From positions 1 to 6,447 of the forward strand of contig CASEKM010000091.1 in NCBI GenBank assembly GCA_949288405.1: a stretch of DNA of 6,447 nucleotides. Direction: 5' to 3'. This document shows positions 1 through 5,509 of this stretch, piece by piece. The stretch is from an uncultured bacterium (GTDB lineage: Bacteria; Bacillota; Clostridia; Oscillospirales; Oscillospiraceae). A program made the translations under genes and the position numbers. The first letter of the stretch is position 1. Each line of letters opens with the position of its first letter. The notes below the pieces were generated by a model. That model searched no databases, had not been told where the DNA came from, and was given only the letters and a program-made list of their open reading frames with translations.

Positions 1-112
1 AGGCCACATCCTTTCTTGGGTTTGTGTTCTGTTTTGGTGGGTGGTTTTTGGGGGAGGAGTGCTGTGGTTTCGCCGCCTTACGCCCTTTGTGTTCTGACGG
101 GACTGTGTCCCG

Positions 113-160
113 GGCGGCGAGTTCCTTTGCCCGCGGCGGCAAAGGAACCAAAACGCCGCC
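113..160. repeat. Long bipartite hairpin (AAAGGAAC-type intergenic palindrome)
   Basis: GTTCCTTTGCC (121-131) pairs perfectly over 11 bp with GGCAAAGGAAC (138-148) around the 6-nt loop 132-137. An outer 7-bp stem, GGCGGCG (113-119) with CGCCGCC (154-160), is separated from the inner stem by an asymmetric internal loop (A against CAAAA). The result is an 18-bp imperfect hairpin. It lacks a downstream T-run, which argues against a simple terminator. It resembles palindromic intergenic repeats seen in Oscillospiraceae genomes, but its copy number elsewhere is unknown from this window. Confidence 0.7.
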
Positions 161-174
161 GTGGTTCGCTCAGG

Positions 175-193
175 ATGGGAGCTTCGCTCCCAT
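175..193. repeat. Perfect 8-bp hairpin inside a TTCGCTC triplet
   Basis: ATGGGAGC (175-182) and GCTCCCAT (186-193) form a perfect 8-bp stem with a TTC loop. TTCGCTC occurs three times around it, at 165-171, 183-189 and 195-201. The middle copy is formed partly by the loop and the right arm. Function is unknown. The base pairing is seen directly. Confidence 0.6.
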
Positions 194-385
194 ATTCGCT
201 CACCCCGGACCCCATTTACTGGGGTAATCCCTTTGGATTGGCAGAATATTTCCGGCGCGCAAAATCTGAGTGGCTGGTCTGAATTCCCGCCGGGCCACTG
301 GGCCCTGGGTTTGTAAAAATTAGAACTGGTTTGGTTTAAGAACTGCGCCTGCCTCTGCCGAGCCAACGCTGCTGGTATGAATCCT

Positions 386-467
386 GGCGGGAGGCCCAAG
401 GGCCTCCCCTACCCATGTCTGGAAATCTTTCTTGAATTTCGTAGGGGAGGGGCTTGCCCCTCCCGCC
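386..467. repeat. Inverted pair of GTAGGGG-bounded REP-like hairpins
   Basis: Copy A (386-412) starts GGCGGGAGG and ends CCCCTAC. Copy B (441-467) is its near reverse complement, starting GTAGGGG and ending CCCGCC, after a 28-bp spacer. Each forms a perfect 9-bp stem with a 2-nt loop: 389-397 with 400-408, and 445-453 with 456-464. Read in the same orientation, the copies differ only in the inner stem (CCC/GGG against GGC/GCC). These are two paired changes that keep the hairpin intact. This is typical of short palindromic repeats dispersed in bacterial intergenic DNA. Genome copy number cannot be seen here. Confidence 0.75.
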
Positions 468-490
468 CTCAGAGGTTTCCGTTCCTCAGC

Positions 491-617
491 GGGCCGGCCA
501 GTGTCCGACCCCTACAAAATGCGGGGATGGTCTCCAAATACACCGTAGGGGCAGCACACTGGGCCGCCCGTTCCGCGGGGACTTCCTCTGTAGGGCGGAG
601 GCTCATCTCTGCTCCCG
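491..617. repeat. Degenerate GTAGGG-bounded repeat copies
   Basis: Three further units share the GTAGGG(G) edge. One at 491-515 ends CCCCTAC and pairs GGG-CGG with CCG-CCC around one mismatch. One at 545-570 starts GTAGGGGC and ends GCCCG, with only the outer GGGC/GCCC pairing retained. One at 590-617 starts GTAGGGCGGAG and has a short GGAG/CTCC stem. They look like decayed relatives of the 386-467 pair and reach almost to the stop codon of the lipoprotein gene. Membership of one family is inferred from the shared edge motif and hairpin layout. Confidence 0.45.
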
Positions 618-628
618 GTCCAAGCTAC

Positions 629-1129
629 TCATACTGCGGCGTTTTCGTATTCGCTTCGGAGCAACGAAACCACAACTTTTTCTGCCCCAGATGAATACGC
701 CGTCTCCAGTACATCCAGGTTTTCAGAAAACTCATTAGAATCTGCATACCAAGAGGCGGCCGTCAAAGCAGTATGTTCACAAAGGATCTTCTGCTCTTCT
801 TCCGGCAGGAGGGACACATAGGTCACCCAAATGCGTGGTGCCTCCACAAAACGGCAGTATAACTGGTCAAAACCGTCCTCAGCGAAAACTCCGTCCGCAC
901 CCAGGCAGTACGCCACCAGCTTATCCAAGGGATATTCGCTCAAATCCGCCAAATCATCGTAGGAAATTCCAAAATCCGCCGGATCTGTGCTCACCATGGA
1001 CCAGGCCGGCGATTCCACCCGCCAGTCCGGTTGCTCCACCTTGGTCAATGGCTCCTCCGTCCCCTGGCATCCGGCCAGCAACAGGACGGCTCCAAGAAGG
1101 CATCCAAACCAGTGCCCTTTCCGTCTCAT
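629..1129 (-). CDS. Small predicted lipoprotein, function unknown
   Basis: This is a 166-residue protein that I do not recognise. The N-terminus is basic (MRRKGH), followed by a hydrophobic segment and a lipobox LLAGC with the candidate lipidated cysteine at residue 21. Export and anchoring to the outer face of the membrane are therefore likely. The rest is acidic (many D and E) with no motif I can assign. I chose ATG 1129 because GGGAGGGG (1137-1144) sits 7 nt upstream. A longer TTG-start version from 1162 would bury the signal peptide and overlap xseA. The start lies one base after the xseA stop, so it is probably translationally coupled as the last gene of the nusB operon. It occupies the slot where xseB often lies but is not XseB-like. 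Its 3' part is richer in AT than xseA, which may hint at a separate origin. Confidence 0.75.
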   Translation of the reverse strand: MRRKGHWFGCLLGAVLLLAGCQGTEEPLTKVEQPDWRVESPAWSMVSTDPADFGISYDDLADLSEYPLDKLVAYCLGADGVFAEDGFDQLYCRFVEAPRIWVTYVSLLPEEEQKILCEHTALTAASWYADSNEFSENLDVLETAYSSGAEKVVVSLLRSEYENAAV

Positions 1130-1130
1130 T

Positions 1131-2420
1131 TCAATACCCCTCCCGTTCCGTCTCTTCCACAATACATTTCAAACTTCCATCGGACAGTCTCAGGGAAAAA
1201 CGCTCCCCACTCTGAACGCTTCGAACCGAGGAGATCACCCCTCCATCCCCCTTCTGGGCGATGGCGTATCCCCGGCCCAGCACCTTCAGGGGACTCAGGG
1301 CGTCCAGGGCGGCGGCCAGGCGGGAAAAGCGCTGGCGCTTTCCGGCCGCACACTTCTCCAGGCCCCGGCGCAGGTCCTTGTCCAGGCCCTCCGCCCGGTT
1401 TCTCTGTCTGACCAGGAGCCGCTCCATCCCCCCGCACATCCGGCTGGAGAGAAAGTCCAGCGCGACCCGCCGGTCCTGAAAGTAGGCCTCCGGGCCGGTC
1501 ATCACCCGGCTCCCGGCCAGGCGCTCCAGCCCCTGGCGCTCCCGCAGGAGCCGCTGGCGGGCCGCCTGCTCCAGCCGCTGTCCCAGCCCCAGCAGAGAGG
1601 CGTACACCTCGTTCTGGTCGGGCACCGCCAGCTCGGCGGCGTTGGAGGGGGTGGCCGCCCGCAGGTCGGCGGCGAAGTCGGCGATGGTCACGTCGGGCTC
1701 GTGTCCCACGGCGGAGATCACCGGGATCTCCGAGTCGTAGATGGCCCGGGCCACCGCCTCCTCGTTGAAGGCCCACAGGTCCTCCATGGAGCCGCCCCCC
1801 CGGCCGGTGATGATCAGGTCGGCCGACCGGTGGAGGTTGGCCCACCGGATGGCGGCGGCGATCTCCTCCGCCGCCCCCTCCCCCTGGACCCGCACCGGCA
1901 GGACCTTCACCTGGGCCATGGGCCACCGGGCCCCCAGGATGCGGAGCATGTCCCGCACCGCGGCCCCCGCCGGGGAGGTCACCAGGGCGATGGTCCCCGG
2001 CACCCGGGGGATGGGCTTCTTATGCTCCGGCGCAAAGAGCCCCTCCTCCAGCAGGCGGTTTTTCAGCTGTTCAAAGGCCACCGCCAGGTCCCCCGCCCCG
2101 TCCGGGGTCATGCGGACACAGTACAGCTGGTACTGCCCATCCCGGGGGAAGACGGTCACCCGCCCGGCGGCGATGACCTGCATCCCGTTCCGGGGCTGAA
2201 AGCGCAGGGAGGCCGCGTCGCCCCGGAACATGACGCACCGCAGGGCCCCCTCCCCGTCCTTCAGGGTGAAGTAGTGGTGGCCGGAGGGGTAGCGCTTATA
2301 GTTGGACAGCTCCCCCCGCACCAGCAGGCCGGAGAGCAACCGGTCCCGGTCCATCAGGCCTTTGAGGTACTGTCCCACCTGGCTGGGGGTGAGGATATTC
2401 CGCTCTCCCGTCAGGCTCAC
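1131..2420 (-). CDS. xseA: Exodeoxyribonuclease VII large subunit
   Basis: This is the catalytic large subunit of exonuclease VII, which with several XseB small subunits degrades single-stranded DNA from both ends into oligonucleotides in the cytoplasm, acting in mismatch and damage repair. At 429 residues it has the usual length. The N-terminal OB-fold region spans about residues 8-105 (ILTPSQVGQYLKGL, then VRGELSNYKRYPSGHHYFTLKD). The conserved core follows: IALVTSPAGAAVRDML (144-159), GRGGGSMEDLWAFNEE (207-222) and SAVGHEPDVTIADFAADLRA (236-255), leading into ATPSNAAE. The C-terminal half is a long Arg/Gln-rich helical region with GRGYAI near the end. The start is GTG at 2420, overlapping the TGA of the upstream gene as GTGA, with purine-rich GGAGAGGGGGGCGGAG just upstream. 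A longer frame open to 2633 is an overlap artefact. No xseB follows it here. Confidence 0.95.
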   Translation of the reverse strand: MSLTGERNILTPSQVGQYLKGLMDRDRLLSGLLVRGELSNYKRYPSGHHYFTLKDGEGALRCVMFRGDAASLRFQPRNGMQVIAAGRVTVFPRDGQYQLYCVRMTPDGAGDLAVAFEQLKNRLLEEGLFAPEHKKPIPRVPGTIALVTSPAGAAVRDMLRILGARWPMAQVKVLPVRVQGEGAAEEIAAAIRWANLHRSADLIITGRGGGSMEDLWAFNEEAVARAIYDSEIPVISAVGHEPDVTIADFAADLRAATPSNAAELAVPDQNEVYASLLGLGQRLEQAARQRLLRERQGLERLAGSRVMTGPEAYFQDRRVALDFLSSRMCGGMERLLVRQRNRAEGLDKDLRRGLEKCAAGKRQRFSRLAAALDALSPLKVLGRGYAIAQKGDGGVISSVRSVQSGERFSLRLSDGSLKCIVEETEREGY

Positions 2421-3361
2421 GGCTCCGCCCCCCTCTCCAGGGCCCGCCAGGTGAGGATGGCCGTCCCCATGGCGTTGTCGGTGGAGTACTGAGGCGGGGC
2501 AAACAGGGCTCCGCAGCTCTGGTGGAGCAGCTCCCGCAGGCGGCCGTTGGAGGCCACCCCGCCGGAGCACAGCACCGGCAGGCCGGGGAAGCGCTCCATG
2601 GCCGCCTGGGTGCAGGCCAGCACCACCCGGCACACGGTCTCCTGGGCAAACCAGGCGGTCTCCGCCGGGTCCGCCCCCCTCTCGGCCATCTGCCGGACCT
2701 TGTTCTCCATGCCGGACAGAGAGAAGGTGAGGCCCTGGAGCTTCACCCGGTAGGCCTCCCGCTTCCGGGCCTGCCGGCTGAGCTCCTCCAGCCTCTTCCC
2801 CGCCGGGAAGGGCAGGCCCAGCAGGACGCCGGTGCGGTCGATGAGCTGCCCGGCGGAGATGTCGCTGGTGCCCCCCAGGATCTCCGCCCGGACGGCCACG
2901 CCGTCCTCCTCCGGCTCCACCCGCAGCAGCTCCGTGGTCCCCCCGGACAGGTGCCAGGCCAGGAAGGGCCGGTCCAGCAGGTCCAGCCGCCCGGCAGACC
3001 AGGCCGCCGCCGCCAGATGCCCCTGCTGGTGGGAGAAGGCGTAAAAGGGCACGCCCAGCAGCTGGGAGAGCACCTGTCCCTGGGATGCCCCCGCCAGGAA
3101 GCAGGGCATATAGGAGCCCTCCACCGCCCTGGGGCGGGTGCTGGCCCCTACCGCCCGGATGTCCCGGGGGCGCTCCCCCTCCAGCAGGGCGGAGACCACC
3201 TGGGGCAGCCGCTTCACATGCTGAAACAGGGCGTCGCTCTGGCGCAGGCCCAGCTCCCCCGGGCGCACCTCCAGCAGGCGGCCGCTGTTGCGGCCCGTCT
3301 GCCCGTCAAACCAGGCGGCGGAGGTGGTATAGTTGCTGGTATCCAGCCCCAACACCGCCAT
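2417..3361 (-). CDS. TsaD/Kae1-family (peptidase M22-like) paralog
   Basis: This is a 314-residue member of the ASKHA-fold family that includes TsaD/Kae1, the enzyme that transfers threonylcarbamoyl to tRNA adenosine 37. Visible landmarks are the N-terminal GLDTSNYTTSAAW (5-17), SHQQGH (110-115, with H111 and H115 at the TsaD metal-ligand positions), HLSGGTTEL (137-145), GQLIDRTG (171-178), SGGVASN (266-272) and STDNAMG (293-299, with D295 as the third likely ligand). True TsaD has a GIETSCDET start and an SGGHT motif. Here these are GLDTSNYTT and SGGTT, and the protein is about 20-25 residues shorter, so I call it a paralog rather than TsaD. The substrate is unknown. GGGAGGAG (3368-3375) lies 6 nt before ATG 3361. 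The nusB stop is 3 nt upstream, and its own stop overlaps the xseA start. Confidence 0.85.
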   Translation of the reverse strand: MAVLGLDTSNYTTSAAWFDGQTGRNSGRLLEVRPGELGLRQSDALFQHVKRLPQVVSALLEGERPRDIRAVGASTRPRAVEGSYMPCFLAGASQGQVLSQLLGVPFYAFSHQQGHLAAAAWSAGRLDLLDRPFLAWHLSGGTTELLRVEPEEDGVAVRAEILGGTSDISAGQLIDRTGVLLGLPFPAGKRLEELSRQARKREAYRVKLQGLTFSLSGMENKVRQMAERGADPAETAWFAQETVCRVVLACTQAAMERFPGLPVLCSGGVASNGRLRELLHQSCGALFAPPQYSTDNAMGTAILTWRALERGAEP

Positions 3362-3364
3362 GGG

Positions 3365-3868
3365 TCACTCCTCCCGGACGGGCGCTTCTTCCGCCTGCTC
3401 CTCCGACGGCTCCAGCTCGCTCCCCCCCAGCTCGGTGCGCACAAAGGACCCCAGGATCCCGTTGACAAAGGAGGCCACCTCCTGGGGCTCGTACTGCTTG
3501 GTCAGCTCCACCGCAGCGTCAATGGCCGCGGCGTTGGGCACGTCGGGCATGTAGAGCACCTCGTACATGGCGGTGCGCAGGACGGCTCGGGCCATGCGGG
3601 GGATGCGGGACAGGGCCCAGCCCACCGCATAGCGGCTGATATACCCGTCCAGCTCCTCTCCGTGGGCGTAGACCCCCTCTACCAGAGAGCGGATGTACTC
3701 CCGCTGCTTCTCATTGGGGTACTGGGCGTACAGGGGGTTCTCCTCCCCCAGGGCAGCGAAGCGCTCCCGGTTGAGCTCCCCCTCCAGCACCTCCTCCGCG
3801 CTGCGGGAGCCGAACCCCAGCGCAAATACCAGATGGACCGCGATCTCGCGGGCGTTGTTTCTTGTCAT
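3365..3868 (-). CDS. nusB: Transcription antitermination factor NusB
   Basis: This is a 167-residue NusB-family protein. NusB binds boxA RNA with NusE (S10) and supports antitermination in rRNA operons. Family features include the N-terminal NNAREIAVHLVFALGF (4-19), corresponding to the conserved R-x-x-A-RNA-contact helix, and a C-terminal half with SRIPRMARAVLRTAMYEV (87-104) and PNAAAIDAAVELTKQY (111-126). FVNGILGSF follows at 134-142. The acidic tail 150-167 is extra to the usual fold. ATG 3868 is chosen because GGAGGAG (3874-3880) sits 5 nt upstream and the homology begins there. An upstream extension to 4000 is non-homologous. It is the first gene of the operon, behind a sigma-A-like promoter at 3912-3940. 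Confidence 0.93.
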   Translation of the reverse strand: MTRNNAREIAVHLVFALGFGSRSAEEVLEGELNRERFAALGEENPLYAQYPNEKQREYIRSLVEGVYAHGEELDGYISRYAVGWALSRIPRMARAVLRTAMYEVLYMPDVPNAAAIDAAVELTKQYEPQEVASFVNGILGSFVRTELGGSELEPSEEQAEEAPVREE

Positions 3869-3880
3869 ATTGTCTCCTCC
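3868..3880 (-). promoter_or_regulatory. Ribosome binding site fixing the nusB start
   Basis: On the minus strand GGAGGAG (3880-3874) is followed by ACAAT and the ATG at 3868-3866. The near-consensus site with 5-nt spacing decides the start against the longer frame that opens at 4000. Confidence 0.85.
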
Positions 3881-3882
3881 GT

Positions 3883-3907
3883 GGGACGTGTATTCCACAC
3901 TTGTCCC
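3883..3907 (-). promoter_or_regulatory. 5'-leader hairpin in the nusB transcript
   Basis: GGGAC (3907-3903 on the minus strand) pairs with GTCCC (3887-3883), and GTGT (3900-3897) with ACAC (3891-3888). A 2-nt bulge lies between the two stems and the loop is GGAAT. The -10 box predicts transcription starting near 3905, so this hairpin would form the very 5' end of the mRNA and stop just before the Shine-Dalgarno. A role in transcript stability or translation is inference. Confidence 0.5.
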
Positions 3908-3911
3908 GCAT

Positions 3912-3940
3912 ATTATACTGCCTGACCGGCAAATCCGCAA
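3912..3940 (-). promoter_or_regulatory. Sigma-A-like promoter for the nusB operon
   Basis: On the minus strand there is a perfect TATAAT (3917-3912), a 17-bp spacer, and TTGCGG (3940-3935) as a weak -35. It lies about 45 bp upstream of the nusB start and downstream of the sleB-like terminator, so it can serve all four operon genes. No other comparable promoter is visible between the operon genes. Confidence 0.7.
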
Positions 3941-4030
3941 GCCCGGCGGCGCGCCCCGCACCGGAGCGTACCCGGCTGGAGCCGCCGTCAGGGGACACAA
4001 AACCAGCTTCCATTATATACATGAATATGC

Positions 4031-4073
4031 AAAAAAGAAACCCCTAAAATCCACAAGCTGTGAATTTCAGGGG
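4031..4073 (-). terminator. Intrinsic terminator of the SleB-like gene
   Basis: On the minus strand, arms 4073-4059 and 4055-4041 form a 15-bp stem containing two G-T pairs and a 3-nt loop (GCT). The stem is followed directly by TTTCTTTTTT (4040-4031). It starts 27 bp past the stop codon at 4100, which separates sleB-like transcription from the nusB operon. Confidence 0.92.
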
Positions 4074-4099
4074 TCTGTTTCATCGGATGGGTCCAGCGA

Positions 4100-5050
4100 T
4101 CACGCGTAGAAGCGGTGGCCGCCGATGACCGCCACGCAGGTGCGGTTGCGGGAGGCCCAGCTGCTGGCGGCAGAGTCGAAGTACAGGGCGTTCTTGACCT
4201 CCTCCACCACGCCGCCGTCCAGGACCAGCTTGGCGGCGATCACACTCTCCGCATTGGGCGTGCTTCCGCCGATGTGGCCGGTCCAATAGGTGGTGAACTG
4301 ATTCTTCTGGGCCAGCACACCCTCCACCGTGTTGGGGAAGGCGGGGTGCTTCACCCGGTTGAGCACCACGTTGCCCACCGCCATCTTCCCCTCCAGGGGC
4401 TGGTTGCCGCTCTCCGTGTAGATGACCCGGGAGAGCCAGAACAGGTCGTTGGCGTTGTAATACTGCTCGCCCCACTGGGCGGCGCCGCTTCCCCGGGTCA
4501 CGGCAGTCACGCCGGTGGCTCCGTTCCAGGTCAGAGACCCGCCGAAGGCCTTCACCAGCGCGGACAGGGGGACCATCACCTGACCGTTTTCGATCTGGAT
4601 CCCCTCGGGAACATAGAAATAGCGGTTGTTCACGGTGAGATAGAGTGCCCCGACCTTGGCGTTGAGGACCAGCTTGTCGTTATGCACCGTTGCGGTTCGC
4701 GTCCCGGCATCCCACTTGCTGAGGATGGTGGGATCCAGGTACTTGGACATGGGAACCAACGCCACATAAGTCGTATCGCCGCGGTAAGTCTTTGCCACAT
4801 CCGTGGTGATGGGCTGGCCGTCCACCGTCAGGGTGGGGTCCACATACTCCATCTGAGACACCGCGCTCTCCCCAGCGGCGGCAGCGGCAGGCTCCGCCTG
4901 CTCCTCCGTCTCCACCTGGGCAGCCGCTGCCTGAACAGACTCCGCCGCGCTCTCGTCAATCAGAACCGCGGGGTCCTGCTCCACGCCGGCCCCCATTAAA
5001 AGGACCACAGCAAAGGAGCCGATCAGCAGCGAAAACAGCTTTCGTGTCAT
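4100..5050 (-). CDS. Secreted cell wall hydrolase, SleB (Hydrolase_2) family
   Basis: This is a 316-residue exported protein. A basic start and hydrophobic core (MTRKLFSLLIGSFAVVLLMG, 1-20) form the signal peptide. An Ala/Glu-rich low-complexity linker covers about 34-66. About 68-186 matches the copper-amine-oxidase-N-like stalk seen in clostridial wall proteins (LTVDGQPITTDV, YFYVPEGIQIENGQVMVPLS, ALVKAFGGSLTW). The C-terminal catalytic domain (200-316) shows DLFWLSRVIYTESGNQPLEG, with E213 as the likely catalytic glutamate. GKMAVGNVVLNRVKHPAFPNTVEGVL, NALYFDSA and GGHRFYA follow. SleB-family enzymes are lytic transglycosylases acting on spore cortex or vegetative peptidoglycan, and which applies here is not decided. 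ATG 5050 is preferred because AGGAG (5063-5059) lies 8 nt upstream. The alternative GTG at 5059 overlaps that site. The gene is monocistronic, ending at the 4031-4073 terminator. Confidence 0.9.
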   Translation of the reverse strand: MTRKLFSLLIGSFAVVLLMGAGVEQDPAVLIDESAAESVQAAAAQVETEEQAEPAAAAAGESAVSQMEYVDPTLTVDGQPITTDVAKTYRGDTTYVALVPMSKYLDPTILSKWDAGTRTATVHNDKLVLNAKVGALYLTVNNRYFYVPEGIQIENGQVMVPLSALVKAFGGSLTWNGATGVTAVTRGSGAAQWGEQYYNANDLFWLSRVIYTESGNQPLEGKMAVGNVVLNRVKHPAFPNTVEGVLAQKNQFTTYWTGHIGGSTPNAESVIAAKLVLDGGVVEEVKNALYFDSAASSWASRNRTCVAVIGGHRFYA

Positions 5051-5058
5051 TGTCTTCA

Positions 5059-5063
5059 CTCCT
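5059..5063 (-). promoter_or_regulatory. Ribosome binding site fixing the SleB-like start
   Basis: AGGAG on the minus strand lies 8 nt before ATG 5050. The in-frame GTG at 5059 begins inside this motif and so cannot use it, which settles the start on ATG. Confidence 0.75.
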
Positions 5064-5119
5064 ATGGTTACAAAATTATGTCAACAAAAGTGACAGCAAA
5101 AGCAACTCTTTGTTACTTT

Positions 5120-5136
5120 TGTTACCACATTGTAAC
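5120..5136 (+). promoter_or_regulatory. WalR-box-like repeat upstream of the hydrolase gene
   Basis: TGTTAC (5120-5125), CACAT, TGTAAC (5131-5136) fits the published WalR/YycF pattern TGTWAH-N5-TGTWAH exactly. The same bases contain an inverted GTTAC/GTAAC pair (5121-5125/5132-5136), and another TGTTAC sits at 5111-5116. The site is about 70 bp upstream of the cell wall hydrolase start. WalRK controls wall hydrolases in Firmicutes, which makes the location fitting, but the motif is short and AT-rich and no regulator is in the window. Confidence 0.4.
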
Positions 5137-5162
5137 TAATTCCTCCGCGCAATACAAGGGCA

Positions 5163-5188
5163 ATTTTCACTATACTTTCCGTGAAAAT
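5163..5188. promoter_or_regulatory. 8-bp inverted repeat, possible operator over a promoter
   Basis: ATTTTCAC (5163-5170) and GTGAAAAT (5181-5188) are perfect inverted arms around a 10-bp spacer. On the minus strand TATAGT (5174-5169) overlaps the left arm, with TACACA (5196-5191) 16 bp upstream as a possible -35. A repressor site over a SleB-like gene promoter is possible. The -35 match is modest (4 of 6), and the leader to the start codon would be about 110 nt. Confidence 0.4.
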
Positions 5189-5350
5189 CTTGTGTATTTT
5201 TTCCGACCTATCCGAAAATCGTGCAAAATTTCGTCATTTTTGAGGTTTTCTGCATGGTTTCGCCCTTAAAAAATATACAAAGGTCTTGTCTCAAAGCAGC
5301 GGTCCGTCCGCCGTCCCGGCCGCAGCCGGAGGCCCCATATTTCGCGAAAA

Positions 5351-5386
5351 ATTTTTCTTGCAATGCCGCCCCGTTTATGCTATAGT
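5351..5386 (+). promoter_or_regulatory. Strong promoter of the tRNA-Gly gene
   Basis: TTGCAA (5358-5363), a 17-bp spacer and TATAGT (5381-5386) give a good sigma-A promoter. Just upstream are the perfect palindrome TTTCGCGAAA (5340-5349) and an A/T tract (AAATTTTT around 5348-5356) placed like an UP element. Predicted transcription starts near 5393, about 10 bp before the mature tRNA end. Confidence 0.8.
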
Positions 5387-5403
5387 AGTTAGGCAATCAA
5401 GTT

Positions 5404-5477
5404 GCAGGTGTAGTTCAATGGCAGAATGTCAGCTTCCCAAGCTGAACACGAGGGTTCGATTCCCTTCACCTGCTCCA
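5404..5477 (+). tRNA. tRNA-Gly (anticodon CCC), CCA encoded
   Basis: A full cloverleaf is visible. The acceptor stem is GCAGGTG (5404-5410) with CACCTGC (5467-5473). The D arm is GTTC/GAAT around AATGGCA. The anticodon stem is TCAGC (5429-5433) with GCTGA (5441-5445), and the loop TTCCCAA has anticodon CCC at 5436-5438, reading GGG. A 4-nt variable region follows, then the T arm GAGGG-TTCGATT-CCCTT, discriminator T at 5474 and encoded CCA at 5475-5477. It has its own promoter and terminator and is transcribed divergently from the hydrolase gene. Accessory-type sequence begins downstream, so its 3' end is a candidate integration site, though no direct copy of that end is present in this window. 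Confidence 0.95.
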
Positions 5478-5509
5478 AAATGTGTTGATGAAAAAGATGC
5501 ACAGCAGAA

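Larger units (their letters stand above)
1..385. other. Non-coding, hairpin-rich intergenic stretch
   Basis: No open frame here has a ribosome site plus a protein-like composition, and I see no gene. The stretch holds closely spaced inverted repeats: CGGGAC/GTCCCG (98-103/107-112, loop TGT), a long bipartite hairpin (113-160), ATGGGAGC/GCTCCCAT (175-193) and ACCCCA/TGGGGT (209-214/220-225). Bases 230-385 show only a GGGCC-rich patch near 290-305 and are otherwise featureless. Together with 386-628 this forms a 628-bp gene-free region downstream of the operon read on the minus strand. It could hold the transcript end, but none of these hairpins has a clear T-run on the minus strand, so I cannot name a terminator. 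Confidence 0.6.

Noticed and set aside
98..225. Possible CRISPR-like array from closely spaced palindromes
   Set aside because: The palindromes differ in sequence and spacing, and no regular repeat-spacer unit exists.
16..738. Several plus-strand frames of 67-105 codons in the left region
   Set aside because: They lack convincing ribosome sites, overlap the hairpin repeats and have Pro/Arg/Ser-rich random composition.
987..2492. A 501-codon plus-strand frame antisense to xseA
   Set aside because: It is a long GC-rich shadow with Gly/Pro/His/Gln-rich composition and no domain. The minus-strand xseA reading is unambiguous.
2421..2633. N-terminal extension of xseA
   Set aside because: The extension reads through the upstream gene in another frame with no family similarity. 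The GTG at 2420 with a GTGA overlap fits the family start.
2522..3925. A 467-codon plus-strand frame opposite the TsaD-like gene and nusB
   Set aside because: It is a composition-driven shadow of two well-supported minus-strand genes, with no ribosome site.
3869..4000. N-terminal extension of nusB
   Set aside because: It crosses the promoter and leader hairpin, is not NusB-like, and lacks the strong ribosome site present before 3868.
5075..5105. Promoter CATAAT (5080-5075) with TTGCTT (5105-5100) for the hydrolase
   Set aside because: The spacer is 19 bp and both boxes are imperfect. It is too weak to list as a feature, though it is not excluded.
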